A stretch of DNA of 13,223 nucleotides from Planctomycetaceae bacterium (GTDB lineage Bacteria; Planctomycetota; Planctomycetia; Planctomycetales; Planctomycetaceae). Positions 1 through 7,776 of the stretch are shown here, in pieces. The notes under the pieces are model-generated. The model saw only the letters and a list, made by a program, of their open reading frames with translations. It ran no database searches and had not been told where the DNA came from. A program made the translations under genes and the position numbers. Location of the stretch: assembly GCA_016765335.1 (NCBI GenBank), contig JAESQE010000370.1, positions 1,248 to 14,470 on the forward strand, written 5' to 3'. Each line of letters starts with the position of its first letter. Position 1 is the stretch's first letter.

Positions 1-70
1 AAACGTACTTTCCAAATTGAATTCATCACCAGAGAGTACTGATAAATAATCATCCGTTTTTCAACCTTAA

Positions 71-191
71 AGGGAACCTCTATTAATTGTATCCCAGAGG
101 TACTCGAATACAGTTTAGTTATAAAAAACAGTTAAAAACCCCCCTCTAACTCCCCTTCGTAAGGGGGAGAACCAATTAATAGAGGTTCCCT
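71..191. repeat. 121-bp element with perfect 19-bp terminal inverted repeats (MITE/REP-like)
   Basis: The sequence AGGGAACCTCTATTAATTG (71-89) returns as its exact reverse complement at 173-191. The 83 bases between contain a second, internal hairpin: CTCCCCTT (150-157) against AAGGGGGAG (161-169) around a CGT loop, with one bulged G. A run of C and T (139-147) precedes it. Long inverted ends around a short non-coding core are typical of miniature inverted-repeat elements or REP-type repeats; no target-site duplication is obvious. The element ends 45 bases before the SCO start codon, so a transcript crossing it would form a long stem in the 5' leader. Whether it is repeated elsewhere in the genome cannot be seen here. 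The 70 bases to its left show no recognisable gene. Confidence 0.6.
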
Positions 192-236
192 AAAGTCAGC
201 AACTTATTTAACAAGCAGGTCACACTAACTTATCTC

Positions 237-1106
237 ATGAACCAGACTTCATCACTACTGTTGATTGCTGCCCTGTTTATCGGGGCCACATTCTCTGATT
301 TGGGAGTTGCGTATTCCGCAGATCCAACTCAACAGTATTTAACACCAGGCTTGAAAGATCCCGGGGTTGAAGAACATCTTGAGCATCAGTTACCACTGGA
401 TCTGAATTTCCGTAATGATCGCAATCAAATCATTCGTCTGGGAGATATCTTCCATGACGATAAACCTGTGATTGTTTCCATGAATTATTCAAACTGTCCG
501 ATGCTGTGTGTGCTTCAGTTACATGGATTGGTTGATTCCTTAAGAGAAATCGACCTGGTTGCAGGACAAGACTTTCGAATCATTTCAGTCAGCCTCGAAC
601 CAAATGAAAAAGTCGAGCAACTTAAGAAAACGAAACAAAAATATGTGAAGTCCTACGGCAAAACGGTAGATAAAGATGGCTGGAATTTCCTTTCGGGAAC
701 CCCAGCTGCTGTATCAACGTTGGCTCAGACACTTGGTATTCGTTATGTCTATCTGCCCAAGAAGAAAGAGTTTTCTCATCCAGCAGTGTTTTGCATTTGC
801 ATGCCGGATGGGAAAATCTCCAGATATCATTATGGCATTGAATTTCCACCTAAAACGCTTCGACTTTCACTTGTCGAAGCGAGTCAGGGAAAAATAGGGA
901 CAGCTTTCGATAGATTTATACTCCTTTGTTTTCATTACGATGCTTCTGAAGGTGTCTATGCACCGACTGCAATCATCATCATGAAAATTGCCGGGGCATT
1001 TACAATATTGGGTCTTGGCCTGCTCATTTGGTACTCCCATCGAGTTGGTCAGAAACGCCAAAGGTTGGCAGAAGGTTCGACAATTGCACTGGCTGGTAGC
1101 TCGTGA
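237..1106 (+). CDS. SCO1/SenC/PrrC family copper chaperone, membrane-anchored
   Basis: This 289-residue protein is predicted to deliver copper to the CuA centre of the oxidase subunit II encoded next to it. An N-terminal hydrophobic segment (about 6-26) ending in AYSA looks like a signal peptide. A thioredoxin-like domain follows, with the SCO copper-binding motif CPMLC (Cys87, Cys91) and the distal histidine ligand in FSHPAV (His181). A C-terminal extension carries CFHYD and then one membrane helix (about 247-267) followed by a basic stop-transfer stretch, so the domain would sit outside the cytoplasmic membrane. The extension is typical of SCO proteins in caa3 operons. No strong Shine-Dalgarno precedes the ATG; the start was chosen because it gives an intact signal sequence. 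It is the first gene of the oxidase cluster, 97 bases before coxB. Confidence 0.93.
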   Translation: MNQTSSLLLIAALFIGATFSDLGVAYSADPTQQYLTPGLKDPGVEEHLEHQLPLDLNFRNDRNQIIRLGDIFHDDKPVIVSMNYSNCPMLCVLQLHGLVDSLREIDLVAGQDFRIISVSLEPNEKVEQLKKTKQKYVKSYGKTVDKDGWNFLSGTPAAVSTLAQTLGIRYVYLPKKKEFSHPAVFCICMPDGKISRYHYGIEFPPKTLRLSLVEASQGKIGTAFDRFILLCFHYDASEGVYAPTAIIIMKIAGAFTILGLGLLIWYSHRVGQKRQRLAEGSTIALAGSS

Positions 1107-1157
1107 AGCGTGTTGGGATTTCTGACTGATTACTCATTGATATTTTAAAGATAAATT

Positions 1158-1186
1158 TTGAAGTTGATCGTGTTATCGATCATATT
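1158..1186 (+). promoter_or_regulatory. Possible promoter for coxB
   Basis: TTGAAG (1158-1163) and CATATT (1181-1186) are separated by 17 bases in the gap between the SCO gene and coxB. The spacer holds a small inverted repeat, TGATCG/CGATCA (1165-1170 and 1177-1182), which could be an operator or chance. Neither hexamer is a close consensus match and the leader would be only about 10 bases, so this is tentative. Confidence 0.25.
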
Positions 1187-1203
1187 CGTTTACGAGTTAA
1201 ACC

Positions 1204-2175
1204 ATGCAAGATTCATTTTTCTTTCCAGTACCGAATTCAACGTTCGCCCCAACAGTGGACGGATTGTTTTATCTCATTCTCGGTATCTCGGCATTCTTTT
1301 TCATTGCGATCATGGGCTTAATGGTCTTTTTCATGATTAAGTATCGTCGTATCGATGGTGTCGAACCGGAATCCAGTCCTGGCCACAATACAGCCTTAGA
1401 GCTAACCTGGTCTATTATTCCCGTGTTAATTGTGATTGGGATATTTGGATGGGGATTCACCGGATATGTCGATATGCGAAGTCCACCAGACGACGCTTAT
1501 GAAATTAATGTCACAGCCAGTACCTGGGCCTGGGATTTCAGATACTCAACCGGTGCACCTTCCAAGGAATTACATATTCCTGTTAACACTCCCGTTAAAT
1601 TGATCATGCAATCTCAGGATGTACTTCACAGCCTTTTTGTCCCAGCTTTTCGCGTCAAGCAGGATGTTGTACCTGGTCGGTATTCCGGTTTGTGGTTTCA
1701 AGCAAAAGAACCGGGATCATTCGACTTATTCTGTGCAGAGTACTGCGGCAAACAACACTCTGACATGATCACAAAAGTAATCGTCCATAATACTGATCCC
1801 GCGAACACTAATCTCAATGATAATCCAAACTTTGAGACATGGCTGGCAGATGCCTCTGATCCAATCAAAGACAATGAACCGTTATACGAGAGTGGAAAAC
1901 GGATCACTGAAATTCTAGCCTGCACTCAATGCCACACCGCAGATGGTTCTAAAAAAGTGGGACCATCATTCAAAGGTACATTTGGTACACAACAGAAATT
2001 AAGTAATGGGAAAATGATTACCGTTGATGAAAATTATATTCGTCAATCAATTCTGGATCCAACTTCACAAATCCGAGATGGTTTTAAAACACCAATGCCA
2101 AGTTTCAAGGGCAGAATTAAGGATGAGTGGATTGACGCAGTTATTGCGTATTTCAAACACTTGAAAAAAGAGTAA
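1204..2175 (+). CDS. coxB: Cytochrome c oxidase subunit II with fused C-terminal cytochrome c domain (caa3 type)
   Basis: Subunit II accepts electrons from cytochrome c at the CuA site and passes them to heme a in subunit I. In this 323-residue protein two membrane helices (about 20-45 and 68-90) precede the CuA cupredoxin domain. The ligands are visible: His142 in VLHSLF, then Cys177, Glu179, Cys181, His185 and Met188 in [12 protein letters not shown]. The aromatic patch TWAWDF (107-112) is the usual electron entry region. A class I cytochrome c domain fills the C-terminus, with CTQCH (240-244) binding heme c and Met298 in TPMPSF as likely axial ligand. This fusion defines caa3-type oxidases. 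No clear Shine-Dalgarno precedes the ATG, and the N-terminus lacks an obvious cleaved signal or lipobox. coxA follows 104 bases downstream. Confidence 0.96.
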   Translation: MQDSFFFPVPNSTFAPTVDGLFYLILGISAFFFIAIMGLMVFFMIKYRRIDGVEPESSPGHNTALELTWSIIPVLIVIGIFGWGFTGYVDMRSPPDDAYEINVTASTWAWDFRYSTGAPSKELHIPVNTPVKLIMQSQDVLHSLFVPAFRVKQDVVPGRYSGLWFQAKEPGSFDLFCAEYCGKQHSDMITKVIVHNTDPANTNLNDNPNFETWLADASDPIKDNEPLYESGKRITEILACTQCHTADGSKKVGPSFKGTFGTQQKLSNGKMITVDENYIRQSILDPTSQIRDGFKTPMPSFKGRIKDEWIDAVIAYFKHLKKE

Positions 2176-2279
2176 CAAGGTATGCTGTGACATACCGTTT
2201 TTGAGACGCAAATAGATTTTTCTTCTTTTGCAACTTTATACAATCAATATTCAACGACATTAAATGAAGGAGCACGTGC

Positions 2280-4031
2280 ATGGCTACTACTGCAATGCCC
2301 GCTCAACAAGAATCAGATTCAAATAGCCAAAGTAACTACCTGACGTGTAGTAAAGGCTTCAAGTCTTGGGCGTTTACGTTAGATCATAAGCGAATTGGGA
2401 TTATGTATCTTGTCGCTACCATGTCTTCTATGTTCTTAGGAGGTGCCTTGGCATTGATCCTGCGAGCAGAGCATTGGACACCAGGGGCAACACTTCCGCT
2501 GGCCAAAATCCAGCAGGCATTGGCATCATTAATCCCAAGCTTTACTGCTGTGACAACTGAAGCTTTGACGGACCATGATGTATACAACCAATTGTTCACG
2601 CTACATGGCGCGATCATGGTGTTCTTGTTTATTATTCCAAGTATTCCCGCAGCTCTGGGGAACTTTGTCCTTCCCATTATGCTCGGTGCCAAGGACGTTG
2701 CGTTTCCTCGCATGAATCTGGGCAGCTTTTACCTTTGGATTATTGGCTTCCTGTTCTTAATCACTGCAATACTAACGACAGGCCTGGATACCGGTTGGAC
2801 CTTCTACACTCCGTATAGTACGAACACAACGCAGACAAGTGTGATTGCAGCGACGATGGGCGCGTTCATTCTGGGATTCAGCTCTATTTTCACCGGACTG
2901 AATTTCATCGTGACAATCCATACGATGCGGCCTCCCGGGATGACCTGGTTCCGCATGCCTTTGTTTTTGTGGTCACTTTACGCAACAGCCATTATTCAGG
3001 TTCTTGCAACTCCTGTATTAGGCATCACGTTATTACTACTAGCCGCAGAGCGAGCCTTTGGCCTGGGTATTTTTGATCCTAAACTCGGCGGCGACCCGGT
3101 TCTGTTCCAGCACTTTTTCTGGTTCTACTCGCATCCTGCTGTTTATATTATGATTCTGCCAGCGATGGGAATCATCAGCGAGTTGATGTCAACTTTCAGT
3201 CGAAAACCAATCTTTGGATACCGATTCATTGCATTCAGTAGTATGGCGATTGCCTTGCTTGGTTTCCTGGTCTGGGGACATCATATGTTTACCAGCGGTC
3301 AGTCTGAACTGGTCACCATTATCTTTTCTGCACTCACATTTAGTGTTTCTATCCCGTCTGCAATTAAGGTATTTAACTGGCTCGCAACGATGTATAAGGG
3401 ATCGATCAGCCTGGCAACACCTATGTGTTATGCCTTGTCGTTCATGTTCCTGTTTACAATCGGTGGTTTGACCGGACTATTTTTGGGAGCCTTGGCGACT
3501 GATATCCATCTGCACGACACCTACTTTATTGTTGCCCACTTCCACTATGTGATGATGGGTGGAACACTCGTTGCCTTTATTGGTGGATTGTTCTACTGGT
3601 GGCCTAAAATGACAGGCTACATGTACAATGAATTCTGGGGTCAAATTTCAGCATTGATTGTCTTTGTAGCATTCAACCTGACCTTCTTCCCTCAGTTTGT
3701 CATGGGCTCACGAGGAATGCCTCGTCGCTATTACAACTACCTTCCAGAATTCCAAACCTACCATGTTCTATCAACTATCGGTGCATTCATGCTCGGGTTT
3801 GGTTTGGCATTAGCCGCAGGCGTTCTGATTACGTCACTGTTTACTAAACGAAAAGCCCCTGCGAATCCTTGGGGTTCTGCAACCTTGGAATGGCAATGTA
3901 GTTCGCCTCCACCACTTGCAAACTTCAACGAGACACCTACTGTTGGTGATCCATACGATATGCAATCTGTTGTCTGGGATCCGGAAACTGAAAGCTTCGT
4001 GAATCGGAAGCCTGAACAGCAGGATGAGTAA
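2280..4031 (+). CDS. coxA: Cytochrome c oxidase subunit I, A2-type heme-copper oxidase
   Basis: This is the catalytic subunit, reducing oxygen to water while pumping protons, with about 12 membrane helices in 583 residues. Expected ligands are present: His109 in FTLHG and His422 for low-spin heme, His420 for heme a3, and His285, His334 and His335 for CuB. Tyr289 is placed for the His-Tyr crosslink. The stretch FYSHPAVY (282-289) has the YS pair and lacks the helix VI glutamate, which is the signature of A2-type oxidases such as the Thermus and Rhodothermus caa3 enzymes. Asp139 ([10 protein letters not shown]) and Lys363 (AIKVFNW) mark the D and K proton paths. The loop between helices I and II (about 64-104) seems longer than usual. 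A Shine-Dalgarno GAAGGAG (2266-2272) lies 7 bases before the ATG and fixes the start. Confidence 0.97.
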   Translation: MATTAMPAQQESDSNSQSNYLTCSKGFKSWAFTLDHKRIGIMYLVATMSSMFLGGALALILRAEHWTPGATLPLAKIQQALASLIPSFTAVTTEALTDHDVYNQLFTLHGAIMVFLFIIPSIPAALGNFVLPIMLGAKDVAFPRMNLGSFYLWIIGFLFLITAILTTGLDTGWTFYTPYSTNTTQTSVIAATMGAFILGFSSIFTGLNFIVTIHTMRPPGMTWFRMPLFLWSLYATAIIQVLATPVLGITLLLLAAERAFGLGIFDPKLGGDPVLFQHFFWFYSHPAVYIMILPAMGIISELMSTFSRKPIFGYRFIAFSSMAIALLGFLVWGHHMFTSGQSELVTIIFSALTFSVSIPSAIKVFNWLATMYKGSISLATPMCYALSFMFLFTIGGLTGLFLGALATDIHLHDTYFIVAHFHYVMMGGTLVAFIGGLFYWWPKMTGYMYNEFWGQISALIVFVAFNLTFFPQFVMGSRGMPRRYYNYLPEFQTYHVLSTIGAFMLGFGLALAAGVLITSLFTKRKAPANPWGSATLEWQCSSPPPLANFNETPTVGDPYDMQSVVWDPETESFVNRKPEQQDE

Positions 4032-4168
4032 TTATTGATGATGCAGAATTGCACTGAGTGTAAAATTGCGATGAATGTATAGTGATTTTTGGAATTCAAT
4101 CCCCTTTCAATTTGTATTTGCTGAATCCGTTTCAGTATCGATTGATCTTAGAGAGAAAAGGTTAACCA

Positions 4169-5314
4169 ATGGCAAGTGCCGTGGAACCTCACGAAAAACA
4201 AGATTGTGGCCATGATGACTGGCATCATGAGCCGTTCAGTGCACATCATTTTGATAATGCTGAGCAGCAGTTCGACGCTGGAAAGCTCGGGATCTGGCTC
4301 TTCCTGATCACCGAAGTCCTCTTCTTCAGCGGACTGTTCTGCGTCTACGCAGTTTACCGTGTCAGCCATCCGGAAGTCTTTGAATACGCTTCTCAGTATT
4401 TGAATAAATATTTGGGCGGTCTCAATACTTTGGTTTTGATTTTCAGCTCGTTAACGATGGCATGGGCCGTCCGTTGTGCTCAACTGGGTCAACGCAAAGG
4501 GCTGATTACGATGCTAAGCATCACACTGTTTTGTGCAGCGTTATTCCTGGGCGTCAAAACTTTCGAATACACCGAAAAAGCACACAAACGATTGCTATGG
4601 GCCGGTGCATCTGTTGACGCCAAGGACATCGGCAAAGCTGAGAACTCACAAGTTTTCCGATTAGGTGATCCCAATGATCCCAAGAACTTCAAGGATCCCA
4701 ACAAGTTCGAAGAACGGATGATGAAGTCACTTGTAACAATTCAGAATTATGGGATTCTTAGTTTGCTGATTCCAGCAGTATTGATTGGGATTGGATATCA
4801 AAGAAATTCCAGGCCTTGGCGAACCACCGGGTATGCCGGCCTAATTTCCATTTTTGCGATATTAATTGGAATCTTCATCAGTATTGAACTTCACAACATG
4901 CAGCACGGTGGAGGAGGGCATGGCGAACAGGCCTCTGCCGAACACGATGGCGAGCATGCTTCTGGATCTCATGAAGGTTCTGATCACGATTCCCACGATG
5001 AGGGCAAAGCTCACTCAGAAGGTGAGGCTCACGCTGCCTCAGATACCGACTCTGCTGATCACGGTCATGCCGATGAGAATGCTGCACCCCGCAATGCAAA
5101 TATCTTCTTCAGTATCTATTATTTCATGACCGGCTTACACGGTTTTCATATTATCGCGGGGATGGTTGCCATCACCTGGTTACTGGTACGTGCAGTTGAA
5201 TCGCATTTTCGTCCAGACTACTTTGGTCCGGTCGATTACGTTGGTCTCTACTGGCATATCGTCGACTTGATTTGGATCTTCTTATTCCCGTTGCTGTATT
5301 TGATTGGTAGCTAG
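4169..5314 (+). CDS. coxC: Cytochrome c oxidase subunit III with large histidine-rich insertion
   Basis: Subunit III is a core, non-redox membrane subunit. The family core is clear: [12 protein letters not shown] with conserved Glu49 in the first helix (44-63), helices at about 85-104 and 113-133, and after an insertion [14 protein letters not shown] (319-332) and [15 protein letters not shown] (361-375). The 381 residues far exceed the roughly 200 of five-helix bacterial homologues. The excess (about 141-308) holds a hydrophilic segment, two extra predicted helices (191-210 and 222-241), and a loop of His, Asp, Glu, Ser and Gly with 12 histidines between 242 and 300. By helix count this loop faces the periplasm. 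The first 27 residues add six more histidines. AAAAGG (4156-4161) is an acceptable ribosome-binding site 7 bases before the ATG. The gap from coxA is 137 bases with no gene. Confidence 0.93.
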   Translation: MASAVEPHEKQDCGHDDWHHEPFSAHHFDNAEQQFDAGKLGIWLFLITEVLFFSGLFCVYAVYRVSHPEVFEYASQYLNKYLGGLNTLVLIFSSLTMAWAVRCAQLGQRKGLITMLSITLFCAALFLGVKTFEYTEKAHKRLLWAGASVDAKDIGKAENSQVFRLGDPNDPKNFKDPNKFEERMMKSLVTIQNYGILSLLIPAVLIGIGYQRNSRPWRTTGYAGLISIFAILIGIFISIELHNMQHGGGGHGEQASAEHDGEHASGSHEGSDHDSHDEGKAHSEGEAHAASDTDSADHGHADENAAPRNANIFFSIYYFMTGLHGFHIIAGMVAITWLLVRAVESHFRPDYFGPVDYVGLYWHIVDLIWIFLFPLLYLIGS

Positions 5315-5366
5315 CAATCTCACCACGATCCCTGCTCAAGCTATTGATGAATTTTATCTAGCAGGG

Positions 5367-5399
5367 CAGGGGGGGTGAATTAGTGATCCTCCTGTTTTT
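5367..5399 (+). terminator. Terminator-like hairpin between coxC and coxD
   Basis: CAGGGGG (5367-5373) can pair with CCTCCTG (5388-5394), with one G-U pair and a 14-base loop, and TTTTT follows at 5395-5399. This is the shape of an intrinsic terminator. It lies in the 150-base gap after coxC, so it may end or attenuate the transcript before coxD. The large loop and wobble pair make it moderate in strength. Confidence 0.5.
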
Positions 5400-5464
5400 C
5401 TATTATTGAAGTGATTTAAATTTGCTCGTCTTTGGACGGGGTTAAAATAAAAAAGGTTTTCAAA

Positions 5465-5851
5465 ATGTCTGACAATCACGATGAGCACGGGTTTGCCCAC
5501 GTCATGTCTCCCCAGATTTTACTATCTGTTTTCGGAGCACTGATTGTACTTACCATCCTGACAGTGTTTCTGGCTGGGAAGGATCTTGTCCCCAGGGAAC
5601 TTGACGGACACGTTTCTCAAAAACAGGTTGAAATTGTTGTCTCATTGACAATTGCAACCATTAAGGGATCGTTGGTTGTTCTCTTTTTCATGCATATGAT
5701 CAACGAAAAACCATTGAATATTCTTCTGTTTGTGTTCTCTCTGTTTTTTGTTGCGTTATTCCTGGGATTCGCGCTAACCGATACCGGTCAATATGACAGT
5801 CGAATCCAAAGTTATGAACTTGATATCATCGAACAATCAGCGACGCCTTAG
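5465..5851 (+). CDS. coxD: Cytochrome c oxidase subunit IV, prokaryotic type
   Basis: A 128-residue small accessory subunit of the oxidase, which in this family supports assembly or stability and is not catalytic. Three membrane helices are visible (about 17-38, 56-78 and 83-104), and FFMHM at 75-79 in the second helix matches the family's usual pattern. The N-terminus carries three histidines (5, 8, 12), echoing the His-rich start of CoxC. The ATG was chosen over an upstream in-frame TTG at 5432 because AAGG (5453-5456) sits 8 bases before it and the protein then begins like its relatives. The position after coxC supports the assignment. Confidence 0.88.
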   Translation: MSDNHDEHGFAHVMSPQILLSVFGALIVLTILTVFLAGKDLVPRELDGHVSQKQVEIVVSLTIATIKGSLVVLFFMHMINEKPLNILLFVFSLFFVALFLGFALTDTGQYDSRIQSYELDIIEQSATP

Positions 5852-5976
5852 TTCCTGTGATTATTCCGAACCGAGTCGTTATTGCCTAAGTTTGCGTTGG
5901 CGTCATCAGGAGAAACCGAAGAGACTGCCGTCAATTAGATTCAATCGCAATGATCAAACTTGGTTGGTGAAAAGAA

Positions 5977-6570
5977 ATGTTAGAACAGCGACCTCGCTTG
6001 CGTATTTATGCAGATTCCACTCGAACCTCACTTCTTGTCTACATTTTGATTGCATCGTTGTCAGTTACTTTCCTTGCGATCTTTGCTGCTTACATTATTC
6101 GATTTATCGTCATCGGAAACTCAACGGTCTCGCTTGAAGATCTCCCCATTTTATTTTGGTGGAGTACCGGGTTTCTTTTTACGGGCAGCTACTTCCTGTC
6201 TCGGGCTTATGCATTAGTCCAACGAGAAAAACAGAAACAATTTCGTGTCGCCTTATCAATCTCTCTGTTTCTCGCTGCCGCCTTCTGTGTAGTGCAAACA
6301 ATTGGATGCTTACAACTGCTCGATCAGCACTGGGGACAGCCTGCCCTGCAAAAGAGTTCCTTAGCCACAATTATGGTGTTAGTCACTCTACATGTCGCCC
6401 ATTTTGTTGCAGGGTTCATCGCCTTAATCTTTGTGACCATCAAAGCACATCAAGGGCGATATGATCACGAATATGCACATGGAGTCCGCTTAGCTAAGCT
6501 CTATTGGAGATTTTTAGATATTGTCTGGATAGCCATGGTTGGACTATTTTGGGTTGCTTCACGCAGCTAA
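5977..6570 (+). CDS. Divergent heme-copper oxidase subunit III-like protein
   Basis: This 197-residue protein has the five-helix layout and length of bacterial oxidase subunit III (helices at about 17-44, 58-80, 91-113, 130-156 and 173-194). The family regions are recognisable: TLHVAHFVAGF (137-147) matches the TxHGxHVxxG region, and YWRFLDIVWI (176-185) matches the YWHFxDxVWI motif. Two changes stand out. The first helix has no acidic residue where subunit III normally has Glu or Asp, and the usual histidine of YWHF is Arg178. It lies 125 bases after coxD and probably closes the oxidase operon. It could be a second structural subunit, an assembly factor, or a subunit III of a related quinol or nitric-oxide-type oxidase. 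The family call is firm and the role is not. Confidence 0.8.
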   Translation: MLEQRPRLRIYADSTRTSLLVYILIASLSVTFLAIFAAYIIRFIVIGNSTVSLEDLPILFWWSTGFLFTGSYFLSRAYALVQREKQKQFRVALSISLFLAAAFCVVQTIGCLQLLDQHWGQPALQKSSLATIMVLVTLHVAHFVAGFIALIFVTIKAHQGRYDHEYAHGVRLAKLYWRFLDIVWIAMVGLFWVASRS

Positions 6571-6662
6571 AACTACCGTATTGAGCCAATCCAATCAGAA
6601 TTTGACGGCTGTAACTGAATAATTAGTAAACGCCTGGAAGCACCCAGATTGCAGAAACAGGC

Positions 6663-6690
6663 TTGACTAGGAATCGTTTGTGCATAAAAT
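6663..6690 (+). promoter_or_regulatory. Candidate sigma70-type promoter for ssrA
   Basis: TTGACT (6663-6668) and TAAAAT (6685-6690) are spaced by 16 bases, a good match to the housekeeping consensus. Transcription would start near 6697, leaving a leader of about 90 bases before the mature tmRNA end. A weaker -10-like CACTAT at 6778-6783 could instead place the start almost at the mature end, but it has no convincing -35 partner. Confidence 0.5.
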
Positions 6691-6695
6691 AGGAA

Positions 6696-6735
6696 CGAAT
6701 CAAGATTGGACTGTTTTTGTGCCGATCTTGATTCG
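6696..6735 (+). repeat. 11-bp perfect inverted repeat upstream of ssrA
   Basis: CGAATCAAGAT (6696-6706) is exactly complementary to ATCTTGATTCG (6725-6735), with an 18-base loop containing a T run. It begins at the predicted start of the ssrA transcript, so it may cap the precursor leader or act as a DNA operator. It lacks a T tract after the stem and is therefore not a standard terminator of the preceding gene. Confidence 0.6.
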
Positions 6736-6819
6736 CAGGGCACAGTAAGCGAACAATGTGAGAGCTTGCTGTGTCTTCACTATACCGGGGGGCGATCGGA
6801 TTCGACTGGTTCTCCATAG

Positions 6820-6870
<51 letters not shown>

Positions 6871-6882
6871 CAAACTTTACTT

Positions 6883-6912
6883 GCCGAAAAGCAGTATGCA
6901 ATGGTAGCGTAA
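6883..6912 (+). other. tmRNA tag-peptide reading frame (AEKQYAMVA, stop TAA)
   Basis: After pseudoknot 1 the frame GCC GAA AAG CAG TAT GCA ATG GTA GCG TAA encodes AEKQYAMVA. It starts with alanine, has a charged and polar front, and the YA plus small hydrophobic end resembles the YALAA end of the Escherichia coli tag. The final residues are Val-Ala, where most tags have Ala-Ala. The resume codon is inferred from position and from homology to the known layout. Confidence 0.8.
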
Positions 6913-7109
6913 TTTAGCTACTCGAGTTAAGGAATCCCCGTCTGAGGAGTCCGAAAACTCGTTAAAAAATCGGACTGGTATCTGGTCAATGGTAACTACG
7001 CCTGATACGAGACAAAGTTGTTTCCTGGCTTTCAAAGGCTTTGTTTATTGTGCCTGAAAAAGTGAGACCCAATCAATATTCTACACACGTAGAGGCCGAG
7101 GCTGAGGGT

Positions 7110-7144
<35 letters not shown>

Positions 7145-7148
7145 TTTG

Positions 7149-7184
7149 ATAGCCACTTACAATTGGTTGTAAGTGGCTATTTTA
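7149..7184 (+). terminator. Intrinsic terminator of ssrA
   Basis: ATAGCCACTTACAA (7149-7162) pairs perfectly over 14 bases with TTGTAAGTGGCTAT (7167-7180) around a TTGG loop. A T-rich tail follows, and a TTTT also precedes the stem, so it could work in both directions. It begins six bases after the mature tmRNA 3' end. Confidence 0.93.
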
Positions 7185-7355
7185 TTATGTATTGCCGTTT
7201 TTCTTTTTGAATCGCTCACTAAGGAAAAGAAAGCTTCGATATGGAGTTCTATCAATCCCGCATTTTTCTGGTTCATAAATTAGGGGCAGGTCAAATCAGA
7301 TCTGTATTCCCACTTTAATTGAGCGAGATGGCTTATTCGGTTGGCATGCTCCCCT

Positions 7356-7706
7356 ATGACCTACTACATCATTAAACTGATCATTTCGGCTGGATTAATC
7401 GTAGCTGTTTCTGAGATCTCCAAGCGAAGTTCATTCCTGGGTGGTCTTCTTGCATCGCTCCCACTGGTCTCCTTCATTGCAATGATATGGATGTATGTGG
7501 AAACGGGAAGCAACGAAAAAGTAGCTGAACTTTCTAGAAGTGTCTTTTGGCTAGTGCTTCCCTCGTTGCCGTTTTTTCTTTTGCTGCCACTGTTATTGAA
7601 AAGAGGGTATAATTTTTATCTCAGCTTCGCTGTGGCAACGACAATCATGATATGTTTGTACCTTCTCATGATTGCCGTGCTTAGAAAGATTGGCGTACAA
7701 CTGTAA
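7356..7706 (+). CDS. DUF3147-like four-helix membrane protein
   Basis: This 116-residue protein is almost wholly hydrophobic, with four predicted membrane helices (about 3-20, 26-45, 62-82 and 88-110). Features recalled from DUF3147 proteins are SEISKRSSFLGGLLASLPLV after the first helix, the MYVETG stretch, and VFWLVLPSLPFF. The biochemical role of this family is not established, and I infer only a small inner-membrane protein, possibly a transporter half-unit. The ATG at 7356 was preferred to an in-frame TTG at 7341 because it directly begins the first helix region; neither has a good ribosome-binding site. The 171 bases between the ssrA terminator and this gene show no further gene. The next gene follows after 70 bases on the same strand. 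Confidence 0.8.
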   Translation: MTYYIIKLIISAGLIVAVSEISKRSSFLGGLLASLPLVSFIAMIWMYVETGSNEKVAELSRSVFWLVLPSLPFFLLLPLLLKRGYNFYLSFAVATTIMICLYLLMIAVLRKIGVQL

Positions 7707-7776
7707 GCAGCACAAGAATTGCACTTCCGGACAATCAACCAGCTTACAAAACCCTCGATCCCAACACTGAATTCCC

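Noticed and set aside
2384..2713. 109-codon antisense open frame inside coxA
   Set aside because: It is opposite the strongly conserved subunit I sequence, and its composition mirrors that gene.
4866..5129. Overlapping frames on both strands in the histidine-rich part of coxC
   Set aside because: They arise from the repetitive GC-rich codons of the His/Asp/Glu stretch; the coxC frame continues into conserved helices on both sides, so no frameshift is involved.
6940..6961. Hammerhead-like string CTGAGGAGTCCGAAAA
   Set aside because: The core CTGATGA is not matched, and the segment lies in tmRNA where the pairing with 6923-6928 explains it as pseudoknot sequence.
7278..7306. TTAGGGGCAGGTC-type string in the gap before the DUF3147-like gene, reminiscent of REP-associated repeats
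   Set aside because: Only one degenerate copy is present in the window and it has no paired arm, so no repeat can be supported.
7341..7355. Upstream TTG start for the DUF3147-like protein
   Set aside because: The five added residues are not part of the helix pattern, and TTG has no better ribosome-binding site than the ATG.
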